Below are positions 34,800 through 42,475 of a DNA stretch of 64,000 nt, one piece after another. This DNA comes from Macrococcoides epidermidis. Its GTDB lineage: Bacteria; Bacillota; Bacilli; Staphylococcales; Staphylococcaceae. How positions within the stretch are numbered: the stretch's first letter is position 1; every line of letters begins with the position of its first letter. The stretch lies in assembly GCF_042659445.1 (NCBI RefSeq), contig NZ_JBHSSR010000001.1; one strand, given 5' to 3'. The position numbers and the translations under genes are program-made. Below the pieces are notes generated by a model, which saw nothing but the letters and a program-made list of their open reading frames with translations, did no database searches and was not told the origin of the DNA.

Positions 34800-35462
34800 T
34801 TACTGATATTCAACACCATTGTCTGCAGTAATCCATTCAGGTAACTTCACACCAGCTGGTAATTTACGCCCTTCTTTATAACCATATTCATGCATACCTA
34901 CTTCATTCATAGGACTTAGCATACTATATTCAGCAACTTTCCAAGTTCCTTTATCTTTATAATAAACTACGCCTAAGTTACCATAATATCTTGCAATATT
35001 TTTATTAGATTTCATACTACCTTCATATCCAGTAGCTTTACCTGTATATTTTTCAAAGGCTTTCTTAGTAATATTCTTATCTTCAACAATAAAAGTCATA
35101 GTTGCAAGCTTTGCATTATTAAATTTAGTTTTATAGTTTATATCATAAAAGTTTAACCATAAACGTTCACTTTTTCCGTATACAGATAATACATGTGTTC
35201 CCATAGTATCGTCTTTATCATGGTGTCCTTGCGTAATGCTTGTTTTACCTATTTGTGCTTCAACTTGTTTTTTTGTCATTCCTAAACCCACACCATGATA
35301 TTTGTAAGTTCCCTTTTTCATTTGATCAAAAGTTGCCTTATTAAATTTAGGTAGATAAATCGTTTTCTTTTCTAACTTCGTTGCCGCTTCTGCTGATTGA
35401 TTCATAACTACAGGTGATACTAAAGACGTCATAATAATTGTTGCTGCAAGTAATTTTTTCAT
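34800..35462 (-). CDS. Secreted protein of unknown function
   Basis: 220 residues with a clear signal peptide (KKLLAATIIMTSLVSPVVMN, cleavage likely after AEA near residue 27). The mature part is lysine- and tyrosine-rich. GVGLGMTKKQVEAQIGK resembles the short motif seen in many small secreted or lipoprotein beta domains (SmpA/BLIP-like), and a degenerate second copy may follow, but no named family is certain. It lies between two tiny membrane-protein genes on the same strand. Confidence 0.8.
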   Translation of the reverse strand: MKKLLAATIIMTSLVSPVVMNQSAEAATKLEKKTIYLPKFNKATFDQMKKGTYKYHGVGLGMTKKQVEAQIGKTSITQGHHDKDDTMGTHVLSVYGKSERLWLNFYDINYKTKFNNAKLATMTFIVEDKNITKKAFEKYTGKATGYEGSMKSNKNIARYYGNLGVVYYKDKGTWKVAEYSMLSPMNEVGMHEYGYKEGRKLPAGVKLPEWITADNGVEYQ

Positions 35463-35482
35463 GATATTGCACCTCTTATTCT

Positions 35483-35671
35483 TTATTTTGTAAAAATGTT
35501 ATAAATAATAAATATAGTTATACATAAAGCGTTAACACCAAGGCTTAACTTAAAATATGTATCCTTACTTATATTACGATCCATTTTTCTACGATTAAAT
35601 GTCATCATATTTAAACGCGTTGTGAGACTGATGTAGAGTATAAATATCATTATTATAAACATCCATCTCAT
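35483..35671 (-). CDS. Small two-helix membrane protein
   Basis: 62 residues, two membrane helices joined by a basic loop (NRRKMDRN). AAGAGGTGATGAT precedes the ATG. The stop is 20 nt before the secreted-protein gene, so the three genes 35671-34567 probably form one transcript. A CCTTAAA direct repeat lies 63 nt upstream of the start. No family recognised. Confidence 0.65.
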   Translation of the reverse strand: MRWMFIIMIFILYISLTTRLNMMTFNRRKMDRNISKDTYFKLSLGVNALCITIFIIYNIFTK

Positions 35672-35733
35672 ATCATCACCTCTTGAGTTAAATGTACCAT
35701 TATTATTGTTAAATAGTGCTAATTATTTTGATG

Positions 35734-35753
35734 TTTAAGGTAAATTTAAGGTA
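35734..35753. promoter_or_regulatory. CCTTAAA direct repeat, copy b
   Basis: TTTAAGGTA at 35734-35742 and again at 35745-35753, period 11; read on the minus strand it is TACCTTAAA twice, toward the small-membrane/secreted-protein operon. Confidence 0.6.
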
Positions 35754-35777
35754 AGTACCGACTTTATGCAATGTACT

Positions 35778-35868
35778 TAGCGGTATCGCAACTTTTTATG
35801 TGCCGATTCCGCCAAAACTCATGAGTATTAGCGGTATCCCTATTTTAAATCAAGTGATACCGCTATTA
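35778..35868. repeat. AGCGGTATC palindromic repeats, locus 1
   Basis: TAGCGGTATC, CGATTCCGCC, TTAGCGGTATCC and GATACCGCTATT occur in turn and can pair with one another. The last 60 nt match the last 60 nt of locus 2 (36893-37034) with a few changes. Confidence 0.8.
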
Positions 35869-36363
35869 TTACCTGTTCAATGGATCTTCACCATATTCGT
35901 TTGGTCCATGTGTTCCGTCTCTAAGAAGTAACACAAGATATATAATTACAATACCAATCAGGCAAACGGGCATTGCAATATTAATCATACTTTCTGTATC
36001 CACTCCAAATTGATTTAATAACATCGATATTAAAACGATTGTCATAACGAGTACGCCAGGTACTATTGCAATAATTCCTGATAAATTTGTGTCATGCAAT
36101 CTTCTAACTGAAACGCTTAAAACACCAATCGAGAAAAAGAAACTAAGTGTTTTATATACAATATTACTTATACTAAATCTCGCTTCTGGATCAATACCTA
36201 ACTGTCCATCTATATATGTACAAATTGTCCATATTGACAATAGAATAATGATATTCACTAACATCGGAAACCAGTATGCTTTACGTGATGAGCGGCCAGA
36301 GAAATCTAAAGCACGTTTCCAGAAATCCATATAGGCATCTTTAAAAAATATATTACTTACCAT
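35869..36363 (-). CDS. DUF805 family membrane protein (copy B)
   Basis: 164 residues, about four membrane helices. DUF805 signatures are clear: FSGRSSRKAYWFP, SVRRLHDTNLSG and DGTHGPNEYGEDPL. It is paralogous to the gene at 32884. The start has CGGAGG. It lies 11 nt after the gene at 36375-36785 and is likely in one operon with it. Confidence 0.87.
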   Translation of the reverse strand: MVSNIFFKDAYMDFWKRALDFSGRSSRKAYWFPMLVNIIILLSIWTICTYIDGQLGIDPEARFSISNIVYKTLSFFFSIGVLSVSVRRLHDTNLSGIIAIVPGVLVMTIVLISMLLNQFGVDTESMINIAMPVCLIGIVIIYLVLLLRDGTHGPNEYGEDPLNR

Positions 36364-36374
36364 ATTTACCTCCG

Positions 36375-36785
36375 TTAGTTCTTATAATAACCTTTCCCTC
36401 TCGTGTTATAGATCACTTTCATCACGAAATAAGAAATTGCATGTATAAATAAAAATACAATGGAAGATAGTAAAATGTATAAATTTACGCCAAGTGGCAT
36501 TAATGCATAGCTATCATTTCTAGCATTTACTGTAATAGGTGCAATATAGCTCACGCCTAAACTTACGAGATAACTCATAAATACACCAAGTGCTATGAAA
36601 CCAAAATTCAGTTTCTTTCTATAAATTATCGTATTCATAATTACAACAAAAATTAAAATTGGGATAAATACTATCATATCCCCTCTGACAATTTCTGCCC
36701 ATGCATCAAAAAATGCAAATGGTATCAAATAAAGCAGCATAAATTTATAATCTTTAATACTAATTTTTTCTTTCATATACAACAC
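36375..36785 (-). CDS. Membrane protein of unknown function
   Basis: 136 residues, four predicted membrane helices, little polar sequence. The start ATG at 36785 has AAAGGGTG upstream; a second ATG three codons later is possible. It is the first gene of a unit with DUF805 B, and a CCTTAAA direct repeat lies 65 nt upstream. No family recognised. Confidence 0.7.
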   Translation of the reverse strand: MLYMKEKISIKDYKFMLLYLIPFAFFDAWAEIVRGDMIVFIPILIFVVIMNTIIYRKKLNFGFIALGVFMSYLVSLGVSYIAPITVNARNDSYALMPLGVNLYILLSSIVFLFIHAISYFVMKVIYNTRGKGYYKN

Positions 36786-36849
36786 CCTTTCTATGAGTAC
36801 AACTTAAATTTACCACTAAAATTAAAAAATTGGATAAAAATACTAAATA

Positions 36850-36869
36850 TTTAAGGTATATTTAAGGTA
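36850..36869. promoter_or_regulatory. CCTTAAA direct repeat, copy c
   Basis: TTTAAGGTA at 36850-36858 and again at 36861-36869, period 11, 65 nt upstream of the start at 36785 and in the same orientation to its gene as copy b. Confidence 0.6.
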
Positions 36870-36892
36870 TAGAAGAACATTTCTTTATGTAG

Positions 36893-37034
36893 ATAGCGGA
36901 ATCGTAACTTTTTATAAACCGACACCGCTATTATTATCGAATATTAGCGGTATCGAATTAATTTTTAATTCAATTCCGCTAAAACTCATGAGTATTAGCG
37001 GTATCCTCATTTCAAATTAGGTGATACCGCTATT
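36893..37034. repeat. AGCGGTATC palindromic repeats, locus 2
   Basis: ATAGCGGAATC, GACACCGCTATT, TTAGCGGTATCG, AATTCCGCTAA, TTAGCGGTATCC and GATACCGCTATT follow each other with mostly 10-20 nt between. Adjacent copies are in opposite orientation, so several hairpins can form. Confidence 0.85.
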
Positions 37035-37060
37035 ATTATCTAAATTTCAGATGATATAAA

Positions 37061-37082
37061 AAAGCATAGCTTCTGCTATGCT
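37061..37082 (-). terminator. Terminator of the HIT-protein gene
   Basis: AGCATAGC, loop TTCT, GCTATGCT; T-tract on the minus strand, just after the stop. Confidence 0.88.
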
Positions 37083-37085
37083 CAT

Positions 37086-37469
37086 TCAGGAATTTAAAAG
37101 TGTAATAAATCGTGTAAAATCAAATGAGAAATTTTCAGTTGGACCCTCTTCCCAAAATCCATCTGATTCATATCGCGGTATAATATGTTCGTGAAAATGT
37201 GTTCCATTGTCCATTACTCGTCCATTATTTCTTATTATTGAAACGCCAAATATATTCATATCATTTTCTAATATTTGAATTAGTTTTCTTTCTAGTTGAA
37301 TTAAATCTAAAACCACTCTATCCGGTAGTTCTAGATAATTCATATAATGTTTCTTTGATATTAAAAGCATATGTCCTACTTGTTCTGGATTGATATCAAA
37401 TACAACCTTAAAATGCTTTGTCTCATATAAAATTTGATCTTTATCAAGCTCATTACAGAAAATACACAT
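37086..37469 (-). CDS. HIT-family nucleotide-binding protein
   Basis: 127 residues from the ATG at 37469 (GGAAGTG upstream; a GTG 21 nt earlier is in frame). MCIFCNE is the typical HIT start and THFHEHIIPR carries the histidine triad HxHxH. Members hydrolyse or transfer nucleoside monophosphates from dinucleotides; the substrate is unknown. It is the first gene of the accessory stretch. Confidence 0.9.
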   Translation of the reverse strand: MCIFCNELDKDQILYETKHFKVVFDINPEQVGHMLLISKKHYMNYLELPDRVVLDLIQLERKLIQILENDMNIFGVSIIRNNGRVMDNGTHFHEHIIPRYESDGFWEEGPTENFSFDFTRFITLLNS

Positions 37470-37519
37470 AAACCATTCACTTCCACTCACGTTTTTATAG
37501 AATTCTTTATATCAATATA

Positions 37520-37930
37520 TTACCGCTCTATTTTAGTTGTACATAAATATCTATTTACACCTGGATGTTTTTCTCCTAATGATTCAATAACAAATCCTTG
37601 TTTACGATAAAACGTTATTGCTTCATCATCTGTCTCTGCAACAATATAATTATATTTATCTTTAATGTGATTGATCAATTTCTTCCCAATACCTCTTCCT
37701 CGATAAGTTTCATCAACTGCAAAACTAGTAATTACACATTTATCGTCTTGTACATTAATAGTTATAATTCCAATGAAATTATTCTCATCTACATAAACAT
37801 AACACTTAGCAACGTTACAAGTAATGGCGTCTGCTAATAATTCGTTTACACTTTTAGAACTCACTGCTAATTGTATCAAATCAGTTAGTTCCTGATTTAT
37901 CATAGAAATATCATTTAGTTCTCTAATCAT
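37520..37930 (-). CDS. GNAT acetyltransferase
   Basis: 136 residues, single GNAT domain. The acetyl-CoA loop is YRGRGIGKKL, preceded by the FAVDETY strand; ITFYRKQGF is the family's C-terminal motif. The substrate is unknown. First of eleven GNAT genes between 37.5 and 55.7 kb. Confidence 0.88.
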   Translation of the reverse strand: MIRELNDISMINQELTDLIQLAVSSKSVNELLADAITCNVAKCYVYVDENNFIGIITINVQDDKCVITSFAVDETYRGRGIGKKLINHIKDKYNYIVAETDDEAITFYRKQGFVIESLGEKHPGVNRYLCTTKIER

Positions 37931-37986
37931 TAGAATCTCCTTATCATATCAAATAATTATAAATATTATATATGAACAAATAAAAA

Positions 37987-38006
37987 AAGACACCTCTCGG
38001 TATCTT
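37987..38006 (-). terminator. Terminator of GNAT gene 38005-38490
   Basis: AAGACACC, TCTC, GGTATCTT with one wobble pair and a T7 tract on the minus strand; it includes the stop codon. Confidence 0.65.
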
Positions 38007-38490
38007 AAATATCTTTATAATAAAAACGATTATCCTGTGGAACAATACTGAAATCGCTTGGCAGTTCTTCTTTCGGTATTAAATGAAACCCGTTCTTTCT
38101 ATAGAAATGCTGAGCTGCTTCAAACTTATCAATTGTTCCTAAATAAATAGATTTAATACCATCATCGTGTGCGTGTTGAGTGACATGATCTAATAGTTTC
38201 TTACCTATCTTCATATTCCTTGTATTTGAATCAACATATACTCTCTTCAAAGCACTGTTGTTATCTTTTAATTTTAATAAAGCGATTGTACCAACGACTT
38301 TACCTTCATAGAGTGCTAACCAGAACTGACCACCTGTATTAATATAGGTTCCTAATATGTTCTTTAAATCTGGTTGGTTATCATACGTTACGTTTTCAAT
38401 ATCAAATTCATGGAGTTTGATATTTATGATAAACTCATTAACCTCTTGCTTATAGTCGTCTGTGTATTGGATGATTTCGATATCTTTCAT
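38005..38490 (-). CDS. GNAT acetyltransferase
   Basis: 161 residues from the ATG at 38490 with GAGGAGGCG upstream; the frame extends 27 codons further without homology. Acetyl-CoA site NMKIGKKLLDHV and AQHFYRKNGFHLI near the end. It resembles GNATs annotated as MarR-linked or amino-group acetyltransferases, but the substrate is unknown. Confidence 0.86.
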   Translation of the reverse strand: MKDIEIIQYTDDYKQEVNEFIINIKLHEFDIENVTYDNQPDLKNILGTYINTGGQFWLALYEGKVVGTIALLKLKDNNSALKRVYVDSNTRNMKIGKKLLDHVTQHAHDDGIKSIYLGTIDKFEAAQHFYRKNGFHLIPKEELPSDFSIVPQDNRFYYKDI

Positions 38491-38623
38491 ATGCGCCTCC
38501 TCTAAGTTAGTAATGTAATATCTTAAAATTAATAAATACCCAGAGAAGCTCGATATAAACTTCACTTCCAATTTTCCGAATATTATGTATAATAAATGGA
38601 AAAACTGAAATGAGTTGATATTA

Positions 38624-38821
38624 ATGAGTCTGTCACCAGAGGATCAAAGAGATCAGTTAAGAAGAAAAGAAATTGAACGAAATAGTATCGGTAATCTTAA
38701 AGACAGTTCACAAAATGCATATACCGGTAATTTTTTAAGTTCTATGAATAATAAAACTTTAGGCATATTTATTTTAGTATTAGTTATAGTAGCATTTATC
38801 GGGTGGTTAATTGTTCATTAA
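38624..38821 (+). CDS. Small C-terminally anchored membrane protein
   Basis: 65 residues from the ATG at 38624 (a TTG three codons earlier is possible; only a weak GAG site). Charged N-terminal half beginning MSLSPEDQRDQLRRKEIER, then a single membrane helix to the end (TLGIFILVLVIVAFIGWLIV). Similar short proteins occur in staphylococci, but I know no function for them. Confidence 0.65.
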   Translation: MSLSPEDQRDQLRRKEIERNSIGNLKDSSQNAYTGNFLSSMNNKTLGIFILVLVIVAFIGWLIVH

Positions 38822-38893
38822 TTTAAACACCCGATATTATTAGTGACGTCATATTATATGTATTTAATATGGCCTCGAATTCTTTAACGATAG

Positions 38894-39123
38894 GTTCATG
38901 TTCAGGATTATACTGTTTATTTCTTGGTCATTACTGAATTGCATTTACATTAACCTGTATCGCAGTATCGTGATTATGGATCATATCACTTGCCTATATC
39001 GGAAAAATTATTGGATCAATTGATAAGCAAGGTAATATTATTGTAATCCTTAATAAAGTTTCAGCGATTATTATTCTAATCGTTGCTTGTATTATTATTA
39101 AAAATATCATTGATATGTTTTGA
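38894..39123 (+). pseudogene. Decayed membrane transporter fragment (LysE-like)
   Basis: In one plus-strand frame, broken by stop codons, hydrophobic sequence CLFLGHY, IAFTLTCIAVS and WIISLAYIGKIIGSID is followed by ILNKVSAIIILIVACIIIKN and a final stop. This pattern resembles the C-terminal half of a LysE/RhtB-type exporter. No start or ribosome site is left. Family identity is uncertain (CadD-like is also possible). Confidence 0.4.
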
Positions 39124-39172
39124 TTTATACTAATTTTGTAAATAGTGTATAATCATTGTAAGAGGTGATGAT

Positions 39173-39439
39173 ATGCAATTGAAATGGATAAGTATATTAT
39201 TTACATCAATTAGTTTAATCGCTTTCGCCCTATCCTATATACTTCCATACGATATAATGAGCGATTATGATACTCAAGGTATTTGTATGAATATCTTTAT
39301 TTTCTCAGGATTCATCGGATTTATATTATCTATTATTTCAAAAGCAAAACATCAAATACTTTTATTGTTATTTAGTCTTGTTCCAATATTATTGATGGGC
39401 GCACTTTTACTTTTAGCCTACTACATTTCAGGGTGGTAA
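39173..39439 (+). CDS. Small membrane protein of unknown function
   Basis: 88 residues, three membrane helices. AGAGGTGATGAT precedes the ATG. The next gene starts 1 nt after its stop. No family recognised. First of three adjacent small membrane-protein genes. Confidence 0.7.
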   Translation: MQLKWISILFTSISLIAFALSYILPYDIMSDYDTQGICMNIFIFSGFIGFILSIISKAKHQILLLLFSLVPILLMGALLLLAYYISGW

Positions 39440-39440
39440 G

Positions 39441-39719
39441 ATGATGAAAAGAAGAATCATTTCTAACATATTTATGTTATGTGTTATCGGATATTTTATA
39501 TGGCTCATTTCAAGACCTGAGTTGTACTTAAGTGACATATCAATGCATGCTAAGAATCCACTTTCAATTTCATGGCACTATTTCACAATTAATACGGACA
39601 TAATTGGAGCAAATCATAACGAAGATGACTATACCATTTCTTTGTACCCATTTTACTTTATGTTATTTTTAGCTTTTATAATAAGGTTCATACCTTTTAA
39701 GAAGAAATATAAGGAGTGA
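39441..39719 (+). CDS. Small membrane protein of unknown function
   Basis: 92 residues starting ATG-ATG with GGGTGG just upstream, inside the previous gene. One helix near residues 8-25, a polar extracellular-type loop, and a second helix near the end followed by a lysine-rich tail. No family recognised. It lies in a three-gene operon. Confidence 0.68.
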   Translation: MMKRRIISNIFMLCVIGYFIWLISRPELYLSDISMHAKNPLSISWHYFTINTDIIGANHNEDDYTISLYPFYFMLFLAFIIRFIPFKKKYKE

Positions 39720-39723
39720 CATT

Positions 39724-40014
39724 ATGATATTTATTATTCTGTTATTTGCGCTTATAGGCATTTACATGTTAACAGGTCGTGGTGGGTTCTTAATTGCTGG
39801 ATATAATTTTATGCCTGAAGCAGAAAAAGCGAAGTATAATGAAAAACGTTTGTGCCAGTTTGTAGGGATATATATGATTTTTACTTCTATATTTGTTATT
39901 TTTTTAGAATACAATATATTACAAGAGCATATAACTATTATCATTTTTCTATGCATAACAATTGCTTTTATAATCTTCTTAAATACTTCAAGAATTTTTA
40001 AACATCGCAATTAA
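39724..40014 (+). CDS. DUF3784 family membrane protein
   Basis: 96 residues, three membrane helices. The GRGGFLIAGYNFMPEAEKAKYNEKR signature after helix 1 (residues 18-42) is the mark of DUF3784, small Firmicutes membrane proteins of unknown role. A ribosome site AAGGAGTG overlaps the end of the preceding gene. It ends inside a terminator. Confidence 0.85.
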   Translation: MIFIILLFALIGIYMLTGRGGFLIAGYNFMPEAEKAKYNEKRLCQFVGIYMIFTSIFVIFLEYNILQEHITIIIFLCITIAFIIFLNTSRIFKHRN

Positions 40015-40040
40015 AACTGCTCTCAAAGGCAGTTTTTTTA
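40013..40040 (+). terminator. Terminator of the small membrane-protein operon
   Basis: AAAACTGC, loop, GCAGTTTT followed by T4; it includes the stop codon. Confidence 0.85.
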
Positions 40041-40089
40041 TTTTTCATTATGTTATAATGATTTAAATTTGTTTTGTGGGAGGTTATAT

Positions 40090-41277
40090 ATGAAACGTTT
40101 CTCACCAATTATCTTAGCTTTGCTTGCAGCAACGTTCATTGCACGGTTTAGTTTGTTGATGGTTATGCCGTTCTTATCTATCTATTTAATCAATACATAT
40201 CATTATTCAGGTTTTCAGATTGGAATCATTTTATCAGTGGCAGGTTTCGTAGCGATTATATTAAGCATGACGTCAGGTAGTGTCATAGACCGCTTCAATA
40301 AAAGACACGTCATATATTTCGGTCTCCTTATCGGTATACTGAGTTATCTCTCATTTCCAATGATACATAGCTTTCCTGGTTTCATTCTTTTCTCTATTAC
40401 TTCCACTATCGGCAATACACTAGTCGAGCCGACATATCGTGTACTCATTACACAATTTACTGCAGATGAGCACAAGAAACTGATATTCAATATCAGATAT
40501 TATTTAATCAACGTTGCTGCTGCAATGGGTCCTTATATTTCAAGTCAAATTCAGTGGGTTGGTATTGAAAAGCTTTTCTATATCGTGGTTGCTGCTTTAC
40601 TGATTAATTTAGTCATGTTTATTGTGATCTTCAATAAATATGATATCGATCTTAAAAATAAACAATCCATGACACATACCCCTTTCTTCAATATGATGTT
40701 TATCTTCAAACAGGATAAAGCTTTCCTGTATTTAATACTCGGTAATATATTTATCGTTTTTGGTTATACGCAGATGATGACGTCACTGAGCATCTATTTA
40801 AGTAAGATCTATCCTTATGCAACTGCCATTCATCATTATGCAATACTTACATTAGTCAATGCGATTGCTGTTATCTGTCTACAGATTGTCGTCTATAAAA
40901 TTGGACAGCATATTAAGACAAGTACTTCGATCATTATCGGAGCAATATTACTACCATTAGGTTTGATGCTTGTTGGTATCTCTCCAGACTTATTTAATCT
41001 TTGTATCGCGATGTTTATATTGACAATCGGTGAAATCTTCGTCTTCACGATGTGGGATTTGAGAATTGATGAGCTTTCACCTCAATCAATGAAAGGATCG
41101 TATTATGCGTTAACAGGTCTTACTGGTATTTCACGTATCATTGCACCACTTGCCGGAGGATTGTTAATCGATAATATATCTAACGGTTTTCTTATCTGGA
41201 CGATTTTAGGCGGTGTTACATATTTATCTGTATTCTTCTTTATCAAAAGCGCAAAAATAACACCTGTAAAATTATAG
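40090..41277 (+). CDS. MFS transporter (12-helix, drug-efflux-like)
   Basis: 395 residues from the ATG at 40090 (GGGAGG upstream; an in-frame start at 40069 lacks a site). Twelve helices. The loop 2-3 motif A is degenerate (GSVIDRFNKRHVIY), with RFSLLMVMPFLSIYL in helix 1, as in the DHA1 group (YttB/MdtG-like). The substrate cannot be inferred. Single gene with its own terminator. Confidence 0.88.
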   Translation: MKRFSPIILALLAATFIARFSLLMVMPFLSIYLINTYHYSGFQIGIILSVAGFVAIILSMTSGSVIDRFNKRHVIYFGLLIGILSYLSFPMIHSFPGFILFSITSTIGNTLVEPTYRVLITQFTADEHKKLIFNIRYYLINVAAAMGPYISSQIQWVGIEKLFYIVVAALLINLVMFIVIFNKYDIDLKNKQSMTHTPFFNMMFIFKQDKAFLYLILGNIFIVFGYTQMMTSLSIYLSKIYPYATAIHHYAILTLVNAIAVICLQIVVYKIGQHIKTSTSIIIGAILLPLGLMLVGISPDLFNLCIAMFILTIGEIFVFTMWDLRIDELSPQSMKGSYYALTGLTGISRIIAPLAGGLLIDNISNGFLIWTILGGVTYLSVFFFIKSAKITPVKL

Positions 41278-41292
41278 TTTACAGGTGTTATT
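41256..41292. terminator. Terminator of the MFS gene
   Basis: AATAACACCTGTAAA, 7-nt loop, TTTACAGGTGTTATT; a perfect 15-bp stem that contains the stop codon and can also serve the convergent Nudix gene. Confidence 0.88.
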
Positions 41293-41316
41293 AAATTTAC
41301 AACTATTAATATCATT

Positions 41317-41889
41317 TTATATTACTTCACTTACGATGCAGAAATATTTATCACTGTATGGAATAAACATTTGCTTCGTAATTTCAAATTTTTTATCATC
41401 TTTGAATGTCTTTCCTGATAAAACTTTCTGTTTATTTTGAAGCAATGATTTAAAGTCCAGAATATTCATCAATATTAAATCCTCAACTTCATGGTTATCG
41501 ATTACAATCTTATCCAATAATTCACGAGAGATTTCACAAGTAAAGATATTGATAAATTCCTTATCCATTGTACCTTCATTGTCAATACTTTCAGGAATGA
41601 CACATAGCATCTTTAAATCATCAAATGATACATCTATACCTAATTCTTCTTTAATTTCTCTAACACAATCTGCCATCGTCTCATCATGACGAATATGCCC
41701 ACCGATTGAAACGTCTAACATACCAGTATAATCACTTAATTCCTGACTGCGTTTTTGTAAAATAACGAAGTCTTTATAAGTGAAGATACATTGAAAAGTC
41801 TCATGCCATTCTTCATTTCGATGCGCCTCTTCATAAGTCATAACCCCTTTTGAAGTATAGTTGCTATTAAAAATATTAATTTTTTCCAT
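41317..41889 (-). CDS. Nudix hydrolase
   Basis: 190 residues. The Nudix box GX5EX7REUXEEXGU is complete at residues 64-86 (GHIRHDETMADCVREIKEEL). N- and C-terminal additions resemble the IPP-isomerase-like or YfcD subgroup, which act on varied diphosphates. The substrate is unknown. The start is ATG with an AGGGG-type site. Confidence 0.88.
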   Translation of the reverse strand: MEKINIFNSNYTSKGVMTYEEAHRNEEWHETFQCIFTYKDFVILQKRSQELSDYTGMLDVSIGGHIRHDETMADCVREIKEELGIDVSFDDLKMLCVIPESIDNEGTMDKEFINIFTCEISRELLDKIVIDNHEVEDLILMNILDFKSLLQNKQKVLSGKTFKDDKKFEITKQMFIPYSDKYFCIVSEVI

Positions 41890-41960
41890 TATATAATCCC
41901 CTTATCCCTTATAAATTTTTAATTAATATTTAAACTATCCAAAAATTTTGAAACAAGCTA

Positions 41961-42037
41961 CTTTTTCAGAATTTTTAGTTATTTATATTATACATTAAAT
42001 TATAAAAAAATAGACCTCTTTTAGAGATCTAATAAAT
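41961..42037. repeat. Direct repeat copy 1 (about 77 bp, with terminator)
   Basis: From CTTTTTCAGAAT through ATTTATATTATA to AGACCTCTTTTAGAGATCT, nearly the same as 44226-44304. It contains a terminator stem (AGATCTCT/AGAGGTCT on the minus strand) followed by T7. The two copies are in the same orientation and flank a pseudogene and two permease genes. Confidence 0.8.
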
Positions 42038-42398
42038 ATTTCTTGTTATTTTTTGAAACGCTTCAAACACTTCTTCTGGAAAGAATTCAATAGATTCAAT
42101 ACTCAGTGGATTTAGATTACTACAATTTTCTTCCATGTCAATGTCGTTTAAAACACTATTAATAAAAGTACCTTTATCAATCATTTCTATCGTTAAATGT
42201 GAATGCGCTTCAGCTAGAGCTTGAGGTATACTTTGATCTGTTCAAAAATAGTACGAAAATGTTGGAAAATAGTCGAATGAAACATCTCCCATAACATCTC
42301 CTGCTTCTTCATCCATTAAATAAAAGAACATCTTCTTCTTGACTGACATTTTGAACAACAGCTTTATGTACTGCTTCTAACCTATATATTATTGACAT
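42029..42398 (-). pseudogene. Broken paralogue of the gene at 45757-46482
   Basis: With AAAGGAGC before an ATG at 42398, the reading begins MSIIYRLEAVHKAVVQNVSQEED, like the intact protein's start. It then jumps, out of frame and with about 120 codons missing, to MFFYLMDEEAGDVMGD and on through DFYF-like sequence to SIESIEFFPEEVFEAF. A TGG codon in this part has become TGA (YYF-stop-TDQ). So there is an internal deletion, a frame change and a nonsense mutation. Confidence 0.85.
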
Positions 42399-42475
42399 TG
42401 TGGTGCTCCTTTACTTTAATTAATACTATTTCATCAATAAGCAATTTATTAATAAATAATAAATTAAGGAAAAAA

